64,000 nucleotides of DNA from Collinsella sp. AM18-10 (GTDB taxonomy: Bacteria; Actinomycetota; Coriobacteriia; Coriobacteriales; Coriobacteriaceae): contig NZ_QRJO01000004.1 in the NCBI RefSeq assembly GCF_003471585.1, positions 1-64,000 of the forward strand. The letters are read 5' to 3'. The position numbers were made by a program, and so were the translations under genes. Shown here piece by piece: positions 1-7,615 of the stretch (the stretch's first letter is position 1; every line of letters begins with the position of its first letter). Under the pieces are notes generated by a model. The model made no database searches and was not told the DNA's origin. It saw only the letters and a list, made by a program, of their open reading frames with translations.

Positions 1-180
1 GAGCAGGACGAGATATGGCAGGAGTCCCGGTACTTCTCGGAGGCGAGGATGAACGAGCTCTACGATGACGGTCGCACTCGGGGGATCGACGGTCACATCG
101 ATTGGGCGCGGCTTGAGGCGGAGGCCAGGAAGATGCTCGAGGCCGGTCTCGAGCTTGCGGACAGGGTCGAGGCGGCATAG
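1..180 (+). CDS. 3' end of an unrecognised gene, cut by the window edge
   Basis: Frame 1 is open from the first base to a TAG at 178-180 and encodes 59 residues, including SRYFSEARMNELYDDG and ending LELADRVEAA. I do not recognise the family. The reason to take it as coding is that the minus-strand frame ending at 340 encodes a clearly related tail (SRYFSERKMAELHD ... LELADRVESA), so the peptide is conserved between two copies. The DNA after the two stop codons is also related. The rest of the gene lies outside the window, so it may be intact or a remnant. Confidence 0.45.
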   Translation, partial: EQDEIWQESRYFSEARMNELYDDGRTRGIDGHIDWARLEAEARKMLEAGLELADRVEAA

Positions 181-238
181 GATATCAACCGTATTCCAGA
201 TTGCAGGACGCAGGGCCGACTCGCTTCGAATCGGGCGC

Positions 239-292
239 TACACCAACTTTCTCGACACTACCAAGAACGGTAGTGTCGCGAAAGTTGGTGTA
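239..292. repeat. 24-bp palindrome between two inverted gene tails
   Basis: Arms 239-262 and 269-292 are reverse complements with one mismatch (position 252) and a 6-base spacer AAGAAC. No T-run follows on either strand, so a plain intrinsic terminator fits poorly. The arms sit 58 bp and 47 bp from the stop codons of the two related gene tails that converge on it. It could be two element ends lying head to head, or a bidirectional RNA hairpin. Confidence 0.85.
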
Positions 293-339
293 ATGGACTC
301 CTTGGCCCCTGTGTCCAGGATCCGGAATCTATCGATATC

Positions 340-612
340 CTAGGCCGACTCCACTCTGTCGGCAAGCTCAAGGCTGGATTCGACCATCTTCCCGGCAGTC
401 TTTTCCAGCTCGGCCCAGTCATGACAGCACGATGCTCCCCTTCGCAGCGCCGCGTCGTGCAACTCGGCCATCTTCCTCTCCGAGAAGTAGCGCGAGGTTG
501 CCATGGAAACGGCCAGGATAACCCCGAAAGCGGCCTGAACGCGCCATGGTGCGCGTATTCTAGGCGAAGGCACGGACCCTTCCGAGCCAGGACGGGCCGC
601 TCGCTCGGCCAA
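340..612 (-). CDS. Small hypothetical protein related to the 1-180 tail
   Basis: The frame encodes up to 90 residues. Its last 50 or so align well with the gene tail at 1-180 on the opposite strand, which is the only support for coding. A hydrophobic stretch (VQAAFGVILAVSMA) precedes the conserved part. The amino-terminal third is rich in Arg, Pro and Gly and may not be translated; no convincing ribosome binding site precedes the ATG. It is best read as a diverged or truncated second copy of the same gene. Confidence 0.35.
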   Translation of the reverse strand: MAERAARPGSEGSVPSPRIRAPWRVQAAFGVILAVSMATSRYFSERKMAELHDAALRRGASCCHDWAELEKTAGKMVESSLELADRVESA

Positions 613-679
613 CTTTGGCGTACCCTGCTGGAACGGCTTCCGTCAACATCCGTAAAACTACCGCAAAGAGGAGGCCACA

Positions 680-1498
680 GTGATAGATAAGAGGCTTATT
701 GAAGCCGTTCCCGGAGCCGAGAGACTTAAATCCGCAATGATTACCCCAGAATTGTTTGTTAAGGACCTCATGCAAGACTATTCTGGGCGTCCGTTATATA
801 CATACGAGGAATGGACGCGCGAGCTCATCAACCACTCTAACGCTTTCAAGGAACTGACCAGAGGTGCGGAGTTTCATGCGCCCGTATCCGAGGCAAATGG
901 GGAGTGTGATGCGGTATCAGACGCGTATCAGTTAGATTTCAAGCTCATCTTCGGAAAATCCATGATGCGCGCCGTAAGTCTCACTTCGTCAAGGCGAGTT
1001 TCAGACCGCGGAATAACTTTAGAACAACTTTGCAGAAGTCATGTAAAAGAACAGAGAGGCTTACGCCTGCATGCAATTCTCAGGGATTACAGCCTCGCCA
1101 AGCTTGACGAGCTTCTAAAAACTGAGAGTAATAAACAATTGAGCGAAGAAGACCGTGAGGCCCGAGGACTTCTTCGCTCAATCAGTCATTCGAAAAACTT
1201 GCTGCTAATTTATCCTTGCCGCTTTGAAGGCATCGACAGACTGCCTGAACTTGAGGAAACCGCCAACGCCGCACTTTACTATGACTTCCGGAACGTGCTC
1301 GACGTCCGACGGATACACCATCCCGGCAAGGACACCTTCCTTTCATATTTTTGCGACGACCGCATGGTTGTCACAAGAGCGAGCGGGCACGGCCTATCCA
1401 AGTTCGACGATATCATGGTCGCAAAAAGCAGAACATACATGGATATTATGCGTATGCGTGATCCCGGAGAGTATCAAAGGCTGCTGAAACTTGTTTAA
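680..1498 (+). CDS. Hypothetical protein, 272 aa
   Basis: A GTG start at 680 lies 5 bases after a strong GAGGAGG ribosome binding site (668-674). The protein is soluble, with no membrane segment or signal peptide, and is rich in charged helix-forming residues (for example around KTESNKQLSEEDREARGLL). I do not recognise a domain. Base composition is lower in GC than the housekeeping genes further on. It stands next to an orphan membrane protein and a SIR2-like gene, so a role in an accessory or defence cluster is possible, but nothing in the protein itself shows this. Confidence 0.7.
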   Translation: MIDKRLIEAVPGAERLKSAMITPELFVKDLMQDYSGRPLYTYEEWTRELINHSNAFKELTRGAEFHAPVSEANGECDAVSDAYQLDFKLIFGKSMMRAVSLTSSRRVSDRGITLEQLCRSHVKEQRGLRLHAILRDYSLAKLDELLKTESNKQLSEEDREARGLLRSISHSKNLLLIYPCRFEGIDRLPELEETANAALYYDFRNVLDVRRIHHPGKDTFLSYFCDDRMVVTRASGHGLSKFDDIMVAKSRTYMDIMRMRDPGEYQRLLKLV

Positions 1499-1982
1499 CC
1501 GACCGCAAGGGCTAGTTTTGTGGACATCAACCCAAGATGGGACCTGCCAAGAGGACCGGACGCCGCTGCGTTCGGACTCGTTTTTCTGCATTCAAAAGCA
1601 ACGCTGAGCTCGACCTCACGGCTTGCGCCTGCTGCTCGGCGGCCTTCTGAGGCTGAACCCCCTCTGCAATGGCTGCCATAGGCATCGTCGCGTTGACCAT
1701 GGACGTGCACGCGGTCGCACAGAGCGGGTGGTAAAGGGGGGCGTTTCATAGCGGAGCCTCTCGGTGTGCAGCCAATAGGGTCCGAAGGCAGTTTCAGGCC
1801 GGCACTCCGCACATTTTTTGTTGGGGTTTTACGGGAACCCCAGTCAACATCAGCGACCTTTCTGGGGTATGTTGGTTGATCCGGGGTGCGCAAAACAACA
1901 GTTTCAAATATTGTTGCTTCCTGTTCAATTCTGTCTATCTACAATTAATCGCAAGCGTATGACCTGAGGAGATTGTTTACAG
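1499..1982. other. Intergenic region without a supported gene
   Basis: About 480 bases lie between two co-directional genes. I see a short hairpin GGGGTT/AACCCC (1823-1841) followed by an imperfect second set of complementary GGGG/CCCC and CAACAT/ATGTTG pieces up to about 1890, which could be a terminator or regulatory structure. The 1900-1970 part is AT-richer and probably holds the promoter for the next gene. A minus-strand frame here has no recognisable product or ribosome binding site, so I leave it out. Confidence 0.5.
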
Positions 1983-3392
1983 GTGGAATCGGTCACTATT
2001 CATTGGATTGTCTTTTATGTCTTTATCGGTTTGTCGAGCGTTCAGCTTGTCCGCTTTGCTGGGCCCTTGGCGATCGGAGGGCAATACACCGTCGAAGAAC
2101 TGTATCCCTCCGATGAGTCGGGCAGGCTGAACGTTGCCTACCGAATTCTCGCTCCAACAATTTGTTGCCAGCTCCCGGTGTTTATTATGGCTGCGATTTG
2201 CGATGCGTTTTCAGTTCCAGGTCCTTCGCTGCGATACATGCCTACCCTTTTCTATTGGTTGTTTCTTGGGGTAATCAAGCATGCAAGGGGTAAATTGCGG
2301 TACCGGACTCTTCCTTTCTCATTCGAGGCGTTCATGTCTCTTTTGCTGTCCGTCGCATTCGATCACTTTGTTATCGATGGCTATCTCGGAGGCCAGGGGC
2401 TAGATGTGCTTGATACTTCGAGTATTGCCTTTGAGTTTGAGCTGGCATTATTTGGTGTTGTGACCTTTTGGATTTCAACCTTTTTTAAGCGTTATCAAAT
2501 TAAGTTTAGCCGTGTGTACTCAAATGCCGCTCCATCATATGTCGTTCCTTCGGACTCCGTATTTGGTTACTCTTCAATCGATACGGGTGAGGCCAGGCTC
2601 TTCTCATACGAGCGCGAATATGGCGATCTCTTACCTCAGCGATTTTCAAGTGATCTTCTGTTGAGAAGTGTTTTCTTTGCAATTATGGCGATTGAGGACG
2701 GGAATCGGCCCGAGTTTATCCGAACGATCGAGCGCATGGCAGCTCATTTCCATTTGGCAAAAACCACTGGAATAATGCAGCAGACGAGCGATGCTCCTTT
2801 GTCTGATATGGATAGCGTTAAACTCGCAATTCCCTATATTGAGCGCATGTGGGACCAGTTTCTTGTTGAATTCGCCCGTTCTGCCGAAGGGGCAGGGGGA
2901 GACGCCCTACGAATCTTCAAGTGTTACTACACCTACGATTACTGTATGTTGTCGCGGACTATCCGCAATCATTTTGCGCCGTTTTACGGGGACTATTGTG
3001 GAACGAGATTACTTAATGCTAATCGCGTATTTTGCGATGTTCTTGAATTTGAGGAAAGGCAGCGCTACGGATTGCTTCCAAAGACGGTTTCTGCGACTGG
3101 ATCGATATGCGCCACTGAGCTTGGATGGCTTTCTGGGGAGTACTGTTATTGGGCCGATTACAATACGGTTGTATCCTGCCTGAATGAAAATGATGGCAAT
3201 GGCGTTAAACTGGTCAGCAAAAATGATGTGAATAAAACCCAGATAACCGAGACGACCTTAAGGCTTAAGGAGCAAGGTGTTTCCGTTCTTGAGGCCAAGT
3301 ATGTGCCCGGCGCTTCGGCGACCATCGTGTGCATCGGCGATTCCTCGAAGATTTCGAGTACTGTCGGTAGTGACTGGATGGTTGTTAGCTAG
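1983..3392 (+). CDS. Membrane protein with a GT51-like motif pair, 469 aa
   Basis: A GTG start at 1983 follows a GAGGAGA site. Residues about 8-28, 54-75, 88-100, 115-135 and 150-167 are hydrophobic, giving roughly four or five membrane segments, followed by a 300-residue soluble part. Within that part, MAIEDGNR (235-242) and KTTGIMQQ (260-267) resemble, in order and spacing, the conserved AIEDRRF and GGSTITQQ motifs of family 51 peptidoglycan glycosyltransferases. That resemblance is my inference from short motifs only. A divergent lipid-linked glycan enzyme is possible; otherwise the protein is unassigned. It is AT-richer than the core genes. Confidence 0.65.
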   Translation: MESVTIHWIVFYVFIGLSSVQLVRFAGPLAIGGQYTVEELYPSDESGRLNVAYRILAPTICCQLPVFIMAAICDAFSVPGPSLRYMPTLFYWLFLGVIKHARGKLRYRTLPFSFEAFMSLLLSVAFDHFVIDGYLGGQGLDVLDTSSIAFEFELALFGVVTFWISTFFKRYQIKFSRVYSNAAPSYVVPSDSVFGYSSIDTGEARLFSYEREYGDLLPQRFSSDLLLRSVFFAIMAIEDGNRPEFIRTIERMAAHFHLAKTTGIMQQTSDAPLSDMDSVKLAIPYIERMWDQFLVEFARSAEGAGGDALRIFKCYYTYDYCMLSRTIRNHFAPFYGDYCGTRLLNANRVFCDVLEFEERQRYGLLPKTVSATGSICATELGWLSGEYCYWADYNTVVSCLNENDGNGVKLVSKNDVNKTQITETTLRLKEQGVSVLEAKYVPGASATIVCIGDSSKISSTVGSDWMVVS

Positions 3393-3505
3393 GTGAATCA
3401 TCTTTGCCTTTCCGCATATTGATTGCGCATTCTCGTGCACGGACGCGAAAATGCTTCGCATTAGTTTCAACGCGAAGAGTATTTGCTACATGATTAACTT
3501 TTTTG

Positions 3506-3526
3506 GATGCGCAATTACTGCGCATC
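3506..3526. repeat. Perfect 8-bp hairpin GATGCGCA/TGCGCATC
   Basis: Arms 3506-3513 and 3519-3526 are perfectly complementary around ATTAC. It lies 114 bases after the membrane protein gene. No T-run follows directly, so it may be a weak terminator or an operator. The rest of 3393-3899 holds a possible broken small gene (3641-3769) and a TATACT -10-like box at 3865-3870 before the SIR2-like gene. Confidence 0.5.
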
Positions 3527-3640
3527 TAGGTTAACATCCAGTTAGTGATGCAGTTGTCGTGGGCTCTACGTGAGGCGATGACAAAGGAGGGTCGTTGTTT
3601 GGTTGTTATCGGCAACGGCCCTTTGATTTTAGGAGTTACT

Positions 3641-3769
3641 TTGGCGATGGAATTTTAGACTTTCGCTCAACTTATCGAACTCCTAGAGAGTCATGGCGTT
3701 CTAACTGATGCCGCTGCGCTAGATTGCCTGAGGCGCGAAATGAATATTTGCTCGTCGGAACACTGCTGA
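3641..3769 (+). pseudogene. Possible small gene interrupted by an in-frame TAG
   Basis: A TTG (3641) or ATG (3647) start follows an AGGAG site at 3631-3635, but the frame meets TAG at 3656-3658. It then continues open for 36 codons with a protein-like, amphipathic sequence (FAQLIELLESHGVLTDAAAL, then RREMNIC) to TGA at 3767. The composition after the stop looks coding rather than random. It could be the remnant of a small regulator or the tail of a longer lost gene. Support is weak. Confidence 0.25.
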
Positions 3770-3899
3770 ATATTGGGTCACCTGTGCGGTTCGAATTTTC
3801 AATTGTCGAGCAGCTTTGTCTCCGATGAAGTCTTGCAATTCTAGTAAAATCCAAACATATGTTCTATACTTATGGAAGTAGCTTGTTTGGAGGCGCTAG

Positions 3900-5495
3900 A
3901 TGGAAGTCGGAAGAGATGACATTGTAGAAAGCGTTGTACGTTTGATAAATGGGGTGGGGCGTAGCCCATATTTATTCGTCGGCTCGGGCTTTTCCCGTAG
4001 ATACATGGGTACCGACGATTGGGTTGGTTTGTTAAGGCACCTCTGTTCCCGTCTTTCCGATGATCCCTTTCGGCTTGACTCGTACCTGGCACGTTGTCCA
4101 GATGAGTCTGACAATAGCGCATTGCCCTCTGCCGCGACGATGCTTGATAAGGATATGCGCATAGCTGTTCTTGAGGACCCTCGCTTCGCTTCTTTTAGAA
4201 ACGATCATGTAGAGGACATTCGTCAGCGTAAATCTATTTTAAAGATCATGGCGGCCGAGAGGTTATCCTCGTTCAAACCTGAATATATGACGCATGAGCT
4301 TGATATCTTGAGAGAGGTTGGCAGGCGGCGTATCTCTGGAGTTATAACAACCAACTATGACTGTCTCCTGGAGTCGCTATTTCCCGAGTTTAAAGTTTTT
4401 GTTGGCCAAGACGATCTCGTCTTTCACAGAACTTTTGAAATGGGTGAAATCTATAAGATCCACGGTTCTATGGATAATCCTGAATCTATGGTTCTTGAGG
4501 AGGCAGATTACGCAAAACTCGCCGAAACACAGGATTACTTGGCTGCCAAGTTGTTAACTATTTTTATGGAATACCCAATTATTTTTATCGGTTATTCCCT
4601 TAACGACCCCGATATCCAAGCTATCCTCATGTCGATTTCGCGCTGCCTCGGTTCTAACAATCTTGCGTTGCTTAGAAAGCGCTTTATCTTCCTTACTAGG
4701 GGAGAAAACGCAACCTCAACTCATTCGTTTACCTTTCCAGGTATTGGCGAGATAAGCATGACCGAGATTAGGACGAACGATTTTGGTGCAGTGTATGAAG
4801 CAATTGGACAATCCAAATGCTCCTTCTCGCCCAGGATCATTCGTGAGCTTCGCAGGAGCATCTACGCCTTGGCTGATGAGGGCGATCCGAATGACTCTCT
4901 GGTAGTTGAAGCGAGTTTTAGCGACCTCGAGAGACTTCCGGAGGGACAGCATCTTGTGCTGGGTATCGGTGTTGCGAATGCTTCTTTAGGGCACGGGCAT
5001 ATGGTCAAAGCCGAACTTCTATATCGTGATGTTGTGTTTGATGACGAACATGTTGCTCCTAAGCTTGCCGTCGAGGAATACCTTCCTTCGCTGCTTGCTT
5101 CTAACTCGGGTGGTTTGCCCATGTATAAGTATTTAAGCGCGTATTCAGGGGAAGTTCTTAATCCAAGGATGCTAAAGGAAATAGATGAGAAGAAGGATTT
5201 AGATGCTTTTCTAAACAACAGCCTACGAAAGGCAAAAGGTAGCTATCATCATTCGGGAATTAGACACTCGGTTCAGTCTGTTATAGCTAACGAAGGCTTT
5301 GAGGAAGCATTTAAAAAGCTTGTGCTACTTGAAGAAGATGAGATCGATCTAAATAAGTTGCTTGAATATCTGAGGGCGCTCATCACGGACGATCGCAAGA
5401 TAATCCACGGTAATAGCGAGCTGAAACGGCTTATTAGAATGTATGATTTCCTTAAGTACAAGAAGGCCTTCGACATATCGGCTACTAGTGAGTAA
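3900..5495 (+). CDS. SIR2-like domain protein, 531 aa (probable NAD-dependent defence effector)
   Basis: An ATG at 3900 follows GGAGG (3889-3893). The first 240 residues carry the SIR2-like signature: VGSGFSRR (27-34) for the nucleotide loop, TTNYD (150-154), IHGS (187-190, with the probable catalytic His188) and GYSLNDPD (231-238). In this family such domains often hydrolyse NAD+ during anti-phage abortive infection (established for several SIR2 defence proteins). The carboxyl-terminal 290 residues are helical and acidic and match no domain I know; they may be the sensor. There are no membrane segments. GC is lower than in the neighbouring core, consistent with horizontal transfer. The exact defence system is not identified. 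Confidence 0.8.
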   Translation: MEVGRDDIVESVVRLINGVGRSPYLFVGSGFSRRYMGTDDWVGLLRHLCSRLSDDPFRLDSYLARCPDESDNSALPSAATMLDKDMRIAVLEDPRFASFRNDHVEDIRQRKSILKIMAAERLSSFKPEYMTHELDILREVGRRRISGVITTNYDCLLESLFPEFKVFVGQDDLVFHRTFEMGEIYKIHGSMDNPESMVLEEADYAKLAETQDYLAAKLLTIFMEYPIIFIGYSLNDPDIQAILMSISRCLGSNNLALLRKRFIFLTRGENATSTHSFTFPGIGEISMTEIRTNDFGAVYEAIGQSKCSFSPRIIRELRRSIYALADEGDPNDSLVVEASFSDLERLPEGQHLVLGIGVANASLGHGHMVKAELLYRDVVFDDEHVAPKLAVEEYLPSLLASNSGGLPMYKYLSAYSGEVLNPRMLKEIDEKKDLDAFLNNSLRKAKGSYHHSGIRHSVQSVIANEGFEEAFKKLVLLEEDEIDLNKLLEYLRALITDDRKIIHGNSELKRLIRMYDFLKYKKAFDISATSE

Positions 5496-5501
5496 TCCCA
5501 C

Positions 5502-5733
5502 CTAGCGTCTATGAAGAAGGCCATCTTTGTAAACTATGGCATCTGAGCGTATAGTGCGAACACCACGTGCAAATGCATACTTAATATAACGCTTTCTGCT
5601 TGAAATCACAATGGTGTCTGTTTCGACCCGCCAATCAAGGGAAGATAGTGTAGAGTATCTTCCTGCAATACAAAAGCTCTTTGGGAGCTTTAAGGGTGAC
5701 GCTTTCAAATTGAGAGTGTTGCCCTTTTTTCAT
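5502..5733 (-). pseudogene. Possible frameshifted remnant convergent with the SIR2-like gene
   Basis: On the minus strand a protein-like stretch containing DWRVETDTIVISSRKRYIKY and ending KDGLLHRR runs to a stop at 5502, but has no start. Removing one base from the homopolymer at 5722-5730 would join it to an ATG at 5733, giving MKKGNTLNLK at its start. The residue mix looks like real protein. There is no ribosome binding site, and I recognise no family. It may be debris of a neighbour gene of the SIR2-like locus. Confidence 0.2.
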
Positions 5734-6358
5734 GTATGCAATGTGTGACGTACTAGCCAAGCACCATCCCGGCAATGGAATGATCGAGCATGGGCGGCTT
5801 CTACTGGTTGACGTGATCGTGGTCAAACAAGTGATATCGATTAGAATTAAATCAATTGCGCTGGAAGCCTTCGGGCGACACCTGAAGAGGGTTGATGCGT
5901 CGGTCCTCTTTTTTTGTTTGGATGTAAGATTCGGCCAGGCAAAACAAGGATCTCATTTGGGGAGAACAAATATCCGGCGGTTTTCCGCTTCGGGACGCGC
6001 GGTTTAAGGGTGCTTTTCGGAAGTGCGGGGAAAAATCGGAAACCTCCGAGCATAAACCGAATTTCGGCAACAAAACCGCAGGTCGCGGAAGGCTAAAACA
6101 GGGGTCTGGTCTGTCGATCTCGGTTTTTCACCGCACTTCCGGAAACGCCCGACGGAAGCATGCGGCAAATTTTGGAACCCTCGAGCACATCGTCCTTTTC
6201 ATGAAAAGAACCCGCAGGTAGAAGCGTTGCCACTATCCAGTGTGGTTGACGTGTCTAGAATATGCCGCACACTTCCGGATTTTGCATAAGCTCGACTGGT
6301 TTGTTTATCGATTGGGGCAGAGGAATCTTGTCTGGACCTCGTTATATGTATTTAAATG
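5734..6358. other. Long intergenic region with inverted repeats, no supported gene
   Basis: No frame here has a ribosome binding site together with protein-like composition. The left part (5740-5900) is unremarkable. The centre holds the inverted repeats annotated at 5983-6150. The right part (6180-6350) is AT-richer and presumably contains the promoter for the small operon beginning at 6408. Confidence 0.5.
5983..6150. repeat. Interleaved imperfect inverted repeats
   Basis: Segment 6008-6040 is an imperfect reverse complement of 6119-6150; both centre on CGGAAGTGCGG, with a few mismatches over about 32 bases. A second pair, the TTCCGC and GCGGTT parts of 5983-6004, is complementary to AACCGC and GCGGAA in 6074-6090. 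Because the arms run A-B-A'-B', the two pairings could only form together as a pseudoknot, or as alternatives. It could be a REP/MITE-like element or a structured RNA. Confidence 0.5.
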
Positions 6359-6388
6359 GATGAACTTAACCTATAAGTTAAGTTCATC
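6359..6388. promoter_or_regulatory. Perfect 12-bp inverted repeat, probable operator
   Basis: Arms GATGAACTTAAC (6359-6370) and GTTAAGTTCATC (6377-6388) are exact reverse complements around CTATAA. The site ends 7 bases before the GGGAGG ribosome binding site of the first gene of a three-gene operon that includes a helix-turn-helix regulator. This is the usual position for an autoregulatory antitoxin operator. Confidence 0.7.
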
Positions 6389-6407
6389 TAGAAATGGGAG
6401 GTGCCCT

Positions 6408-6581
6408 TTGGCAGAAGGATATGATCTTGTCGAATATAGAGACCTCAAGGGTCGACCGTTTTGGGAATTGACGGCTTCTCCCGACAACTCTCAATTCCAG
6501 AAAATGTTGTCAGACCCTAAGCGGAAATTAACCGCTCGAACAATGATCGGCCAGAATAGCACGTCAACTTCTGGAATCTGA
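6408..6581 (+). CDS. Small protein, possible truncated HigB-like toxin, 57 aa
   Basis: A TTG start at 6408 is chosen because GGGAGG (6396-6401) lies 6 bases upstream; the longer in-frame form would span the operator palindrome. The sequence begins MAEGYDLVEYRDLKGRPFWE, which resembles the first strand and turn of RelE/HigB-family ribonuclease toxins (YxxxxYRDxxGxxP). It ends after 57 residues, about half the usual 95-120, with no catalytic carboxyl half visible. It precedes an XRE regulator by 40 bases. It may therefore be a decayed toxin or an unrelated small protein. Confidence 0.45.
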   Translation: MAEGYDLVEYRDLKGRPFWELTASPDNSQFQKMLSDPKRKLTARTMIGQNSTSTSGI

Positions 6582-6621
6582 GCCTTGACTTTTATACTTG
6601 GCTTTCGAAACGGAGAACACA

Positions 6622-7011
6622 ATGAATAAAGTAGATTTATCTGATTTTTACGCCGATACAGAAACCAGCGAAACACGTGCTTATGAACACGCGCTAGATA
6701 TCGAGTTTATTGTTCATCGCGAGATGAAGCGTCTGGGTTTAAGCAAAAGCGATTTGGCAAAGCGTATGGGCGTGAGCCTTCAGTCGCTTTCGAAGCTGTT
6801 GAATTCTCAGCCCAATATGACGCTGAAGACGATCGCTAGGTTCGAGCTTGCTTTGGGTATCAATATCGTTCCTAAGGTTACCGTTAGCTATTCTAAAGAG
6901 CTACCGTTTCTTTCATCCAACAATTTCGTGCGAGAGCAATGGTCTTTTAGGAACGAGCGTCCGTCCTCGCATGTGAATCTCGAGATGATTTCCGGAGGTT
7001 TGGCAGCATGA
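6622..7011 (+). CDS. XRE-family helix-turn-helix regulator, probable HigA-like antitoxin, 129 aa
   Basis: The ATG at 6622 is preferred over 6598 because GGAG (6613-6616) lies just upstream. Residues about 38-85 form a helix-turn-helix (LGLSKSDLAKRMGVSLQSLS then TLKTIARFELALG) of the XRE/HigA type. The last 45 residues (SYSKELPFLSSNNFVREQWS onward) are an extension beyond the DNA-binding domain. In toxin-antitoxin-chaperone systems such a tail is the chaperone-addiction region (known for M. tuberculosis HigA1). The stop overlaps the next start by four bases (ATGA), implying coupled translation with the SecB-like protein. It probably binds the palindrome at 6359-6388. Confidence 0.75.
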   Translation: MNKVDLSDFYADTETSETRAYEHALDIEFIVHREMKRLGLSKSDLAKRMGVSLQSLSKLLNSQPNMTLKTIARFELALGINIVPKVTVSYSKELPFLSSNNFVREQWSFRNERPSSHVNLEMISGGLAA

Positions 7012-7460
7012 GTGGGGATTTTATTGCTCCGATTCAAGTCGTTCATTTGTTCGTCGTTGACTCCGATTTCCATATCGAGGATTCGCCCTCGGATAACATG
7101 GAATTAAAAGTTGACGTTAGCTACCAAGATGTCCATCTTTCGAAAAAAGGTAATGATGCACGCGCAAGTCTAAAGATGTGCGTAATTGGCAGCCTCCTTG
7201 ACAGAGACGAAGGTGCACAGGAGAAGATGCACGCTGGCGTTACAGTATCCATCTCGGTTTCAGCGCAAATGCCAATGAACTCTCCCGATGACGAGGCGCG
7301 TCACTACCTTCTTTCAAATGCTATTTCGATGGCATATGCCCATGCAAAGAGCTATTTGATGGTTGTTACTGGACTTTCACCCATGGGAGCGCTTACATTG
7401 CCTGCCATTCTCCCTGCAGAGCTGTCAGCAGATTGCGATGTGCCTTTTCAGAGCGAATAG
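7008..7460 (+). CDS. SecB-like chaperone of a toxin-antitoxin-chaperone locus, 150 aa
   Basis: The ATG overlaps the stop of the XRE gene. The protein begins with a strand-rich region (VVHLFVVDSDFHIEDSPSDN, then MELKVDVSYQ), continues with an alternating VTVSISVSAQMP strand, and ends with a long helix plus proline turn, AYAHAKSYLMVV then LTLPAILP. This order matches SecB (four-strand sheet, long helix near YxREhhxxL, then a PPhxLP-like turn), and the length is typical. SecB homologues encoded after a HigA-type antitoxin protect it from proteolysis (established for TAC systems). The match is by eye and lies in the twilight zone; an unrelated small protein remains possible. Confidence 0.5.
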   Translation: MSGDFIAPIQVVHLFVVDSDFHIEDSPSDNMELKVDVSYQDVHLSKKGNDARASLKMCVIGSLLDRDEGAQEKMHAGVTVSISVSAQMPMNSPDDEARHYLLSNAISMAYAHAKSYLMVVTGLSPMGALTLPAILPAELSADCDVPFQSE

Positions 7461-7615
7461 CATTTCCTCGATGAATCTAAGTCGAATGAGTTGCCGCTCT
7501 CACATCCTCTAAAAAGTTCTTAAAACAGCCTTAAAGGCGCCTTGGCTCGCTTTTACAGCGTACAATACGCATGTTTGACTATGGCAAAAGTAGATTTTTG
7601 GGGAGGGGGAACGCC

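Noticed and set aside
1495..1893. 132-residue minus-strand frame in the gap before the membrane protein
   Set aside because: No ribosome binding site, low-complexity composition and no related peptide elsewhere in the window.
5734..6096. Several short open frames on both strands in the long gap
   Set aside because: They overlap each other in different frames, cross the inverted repeats and lack start signals.
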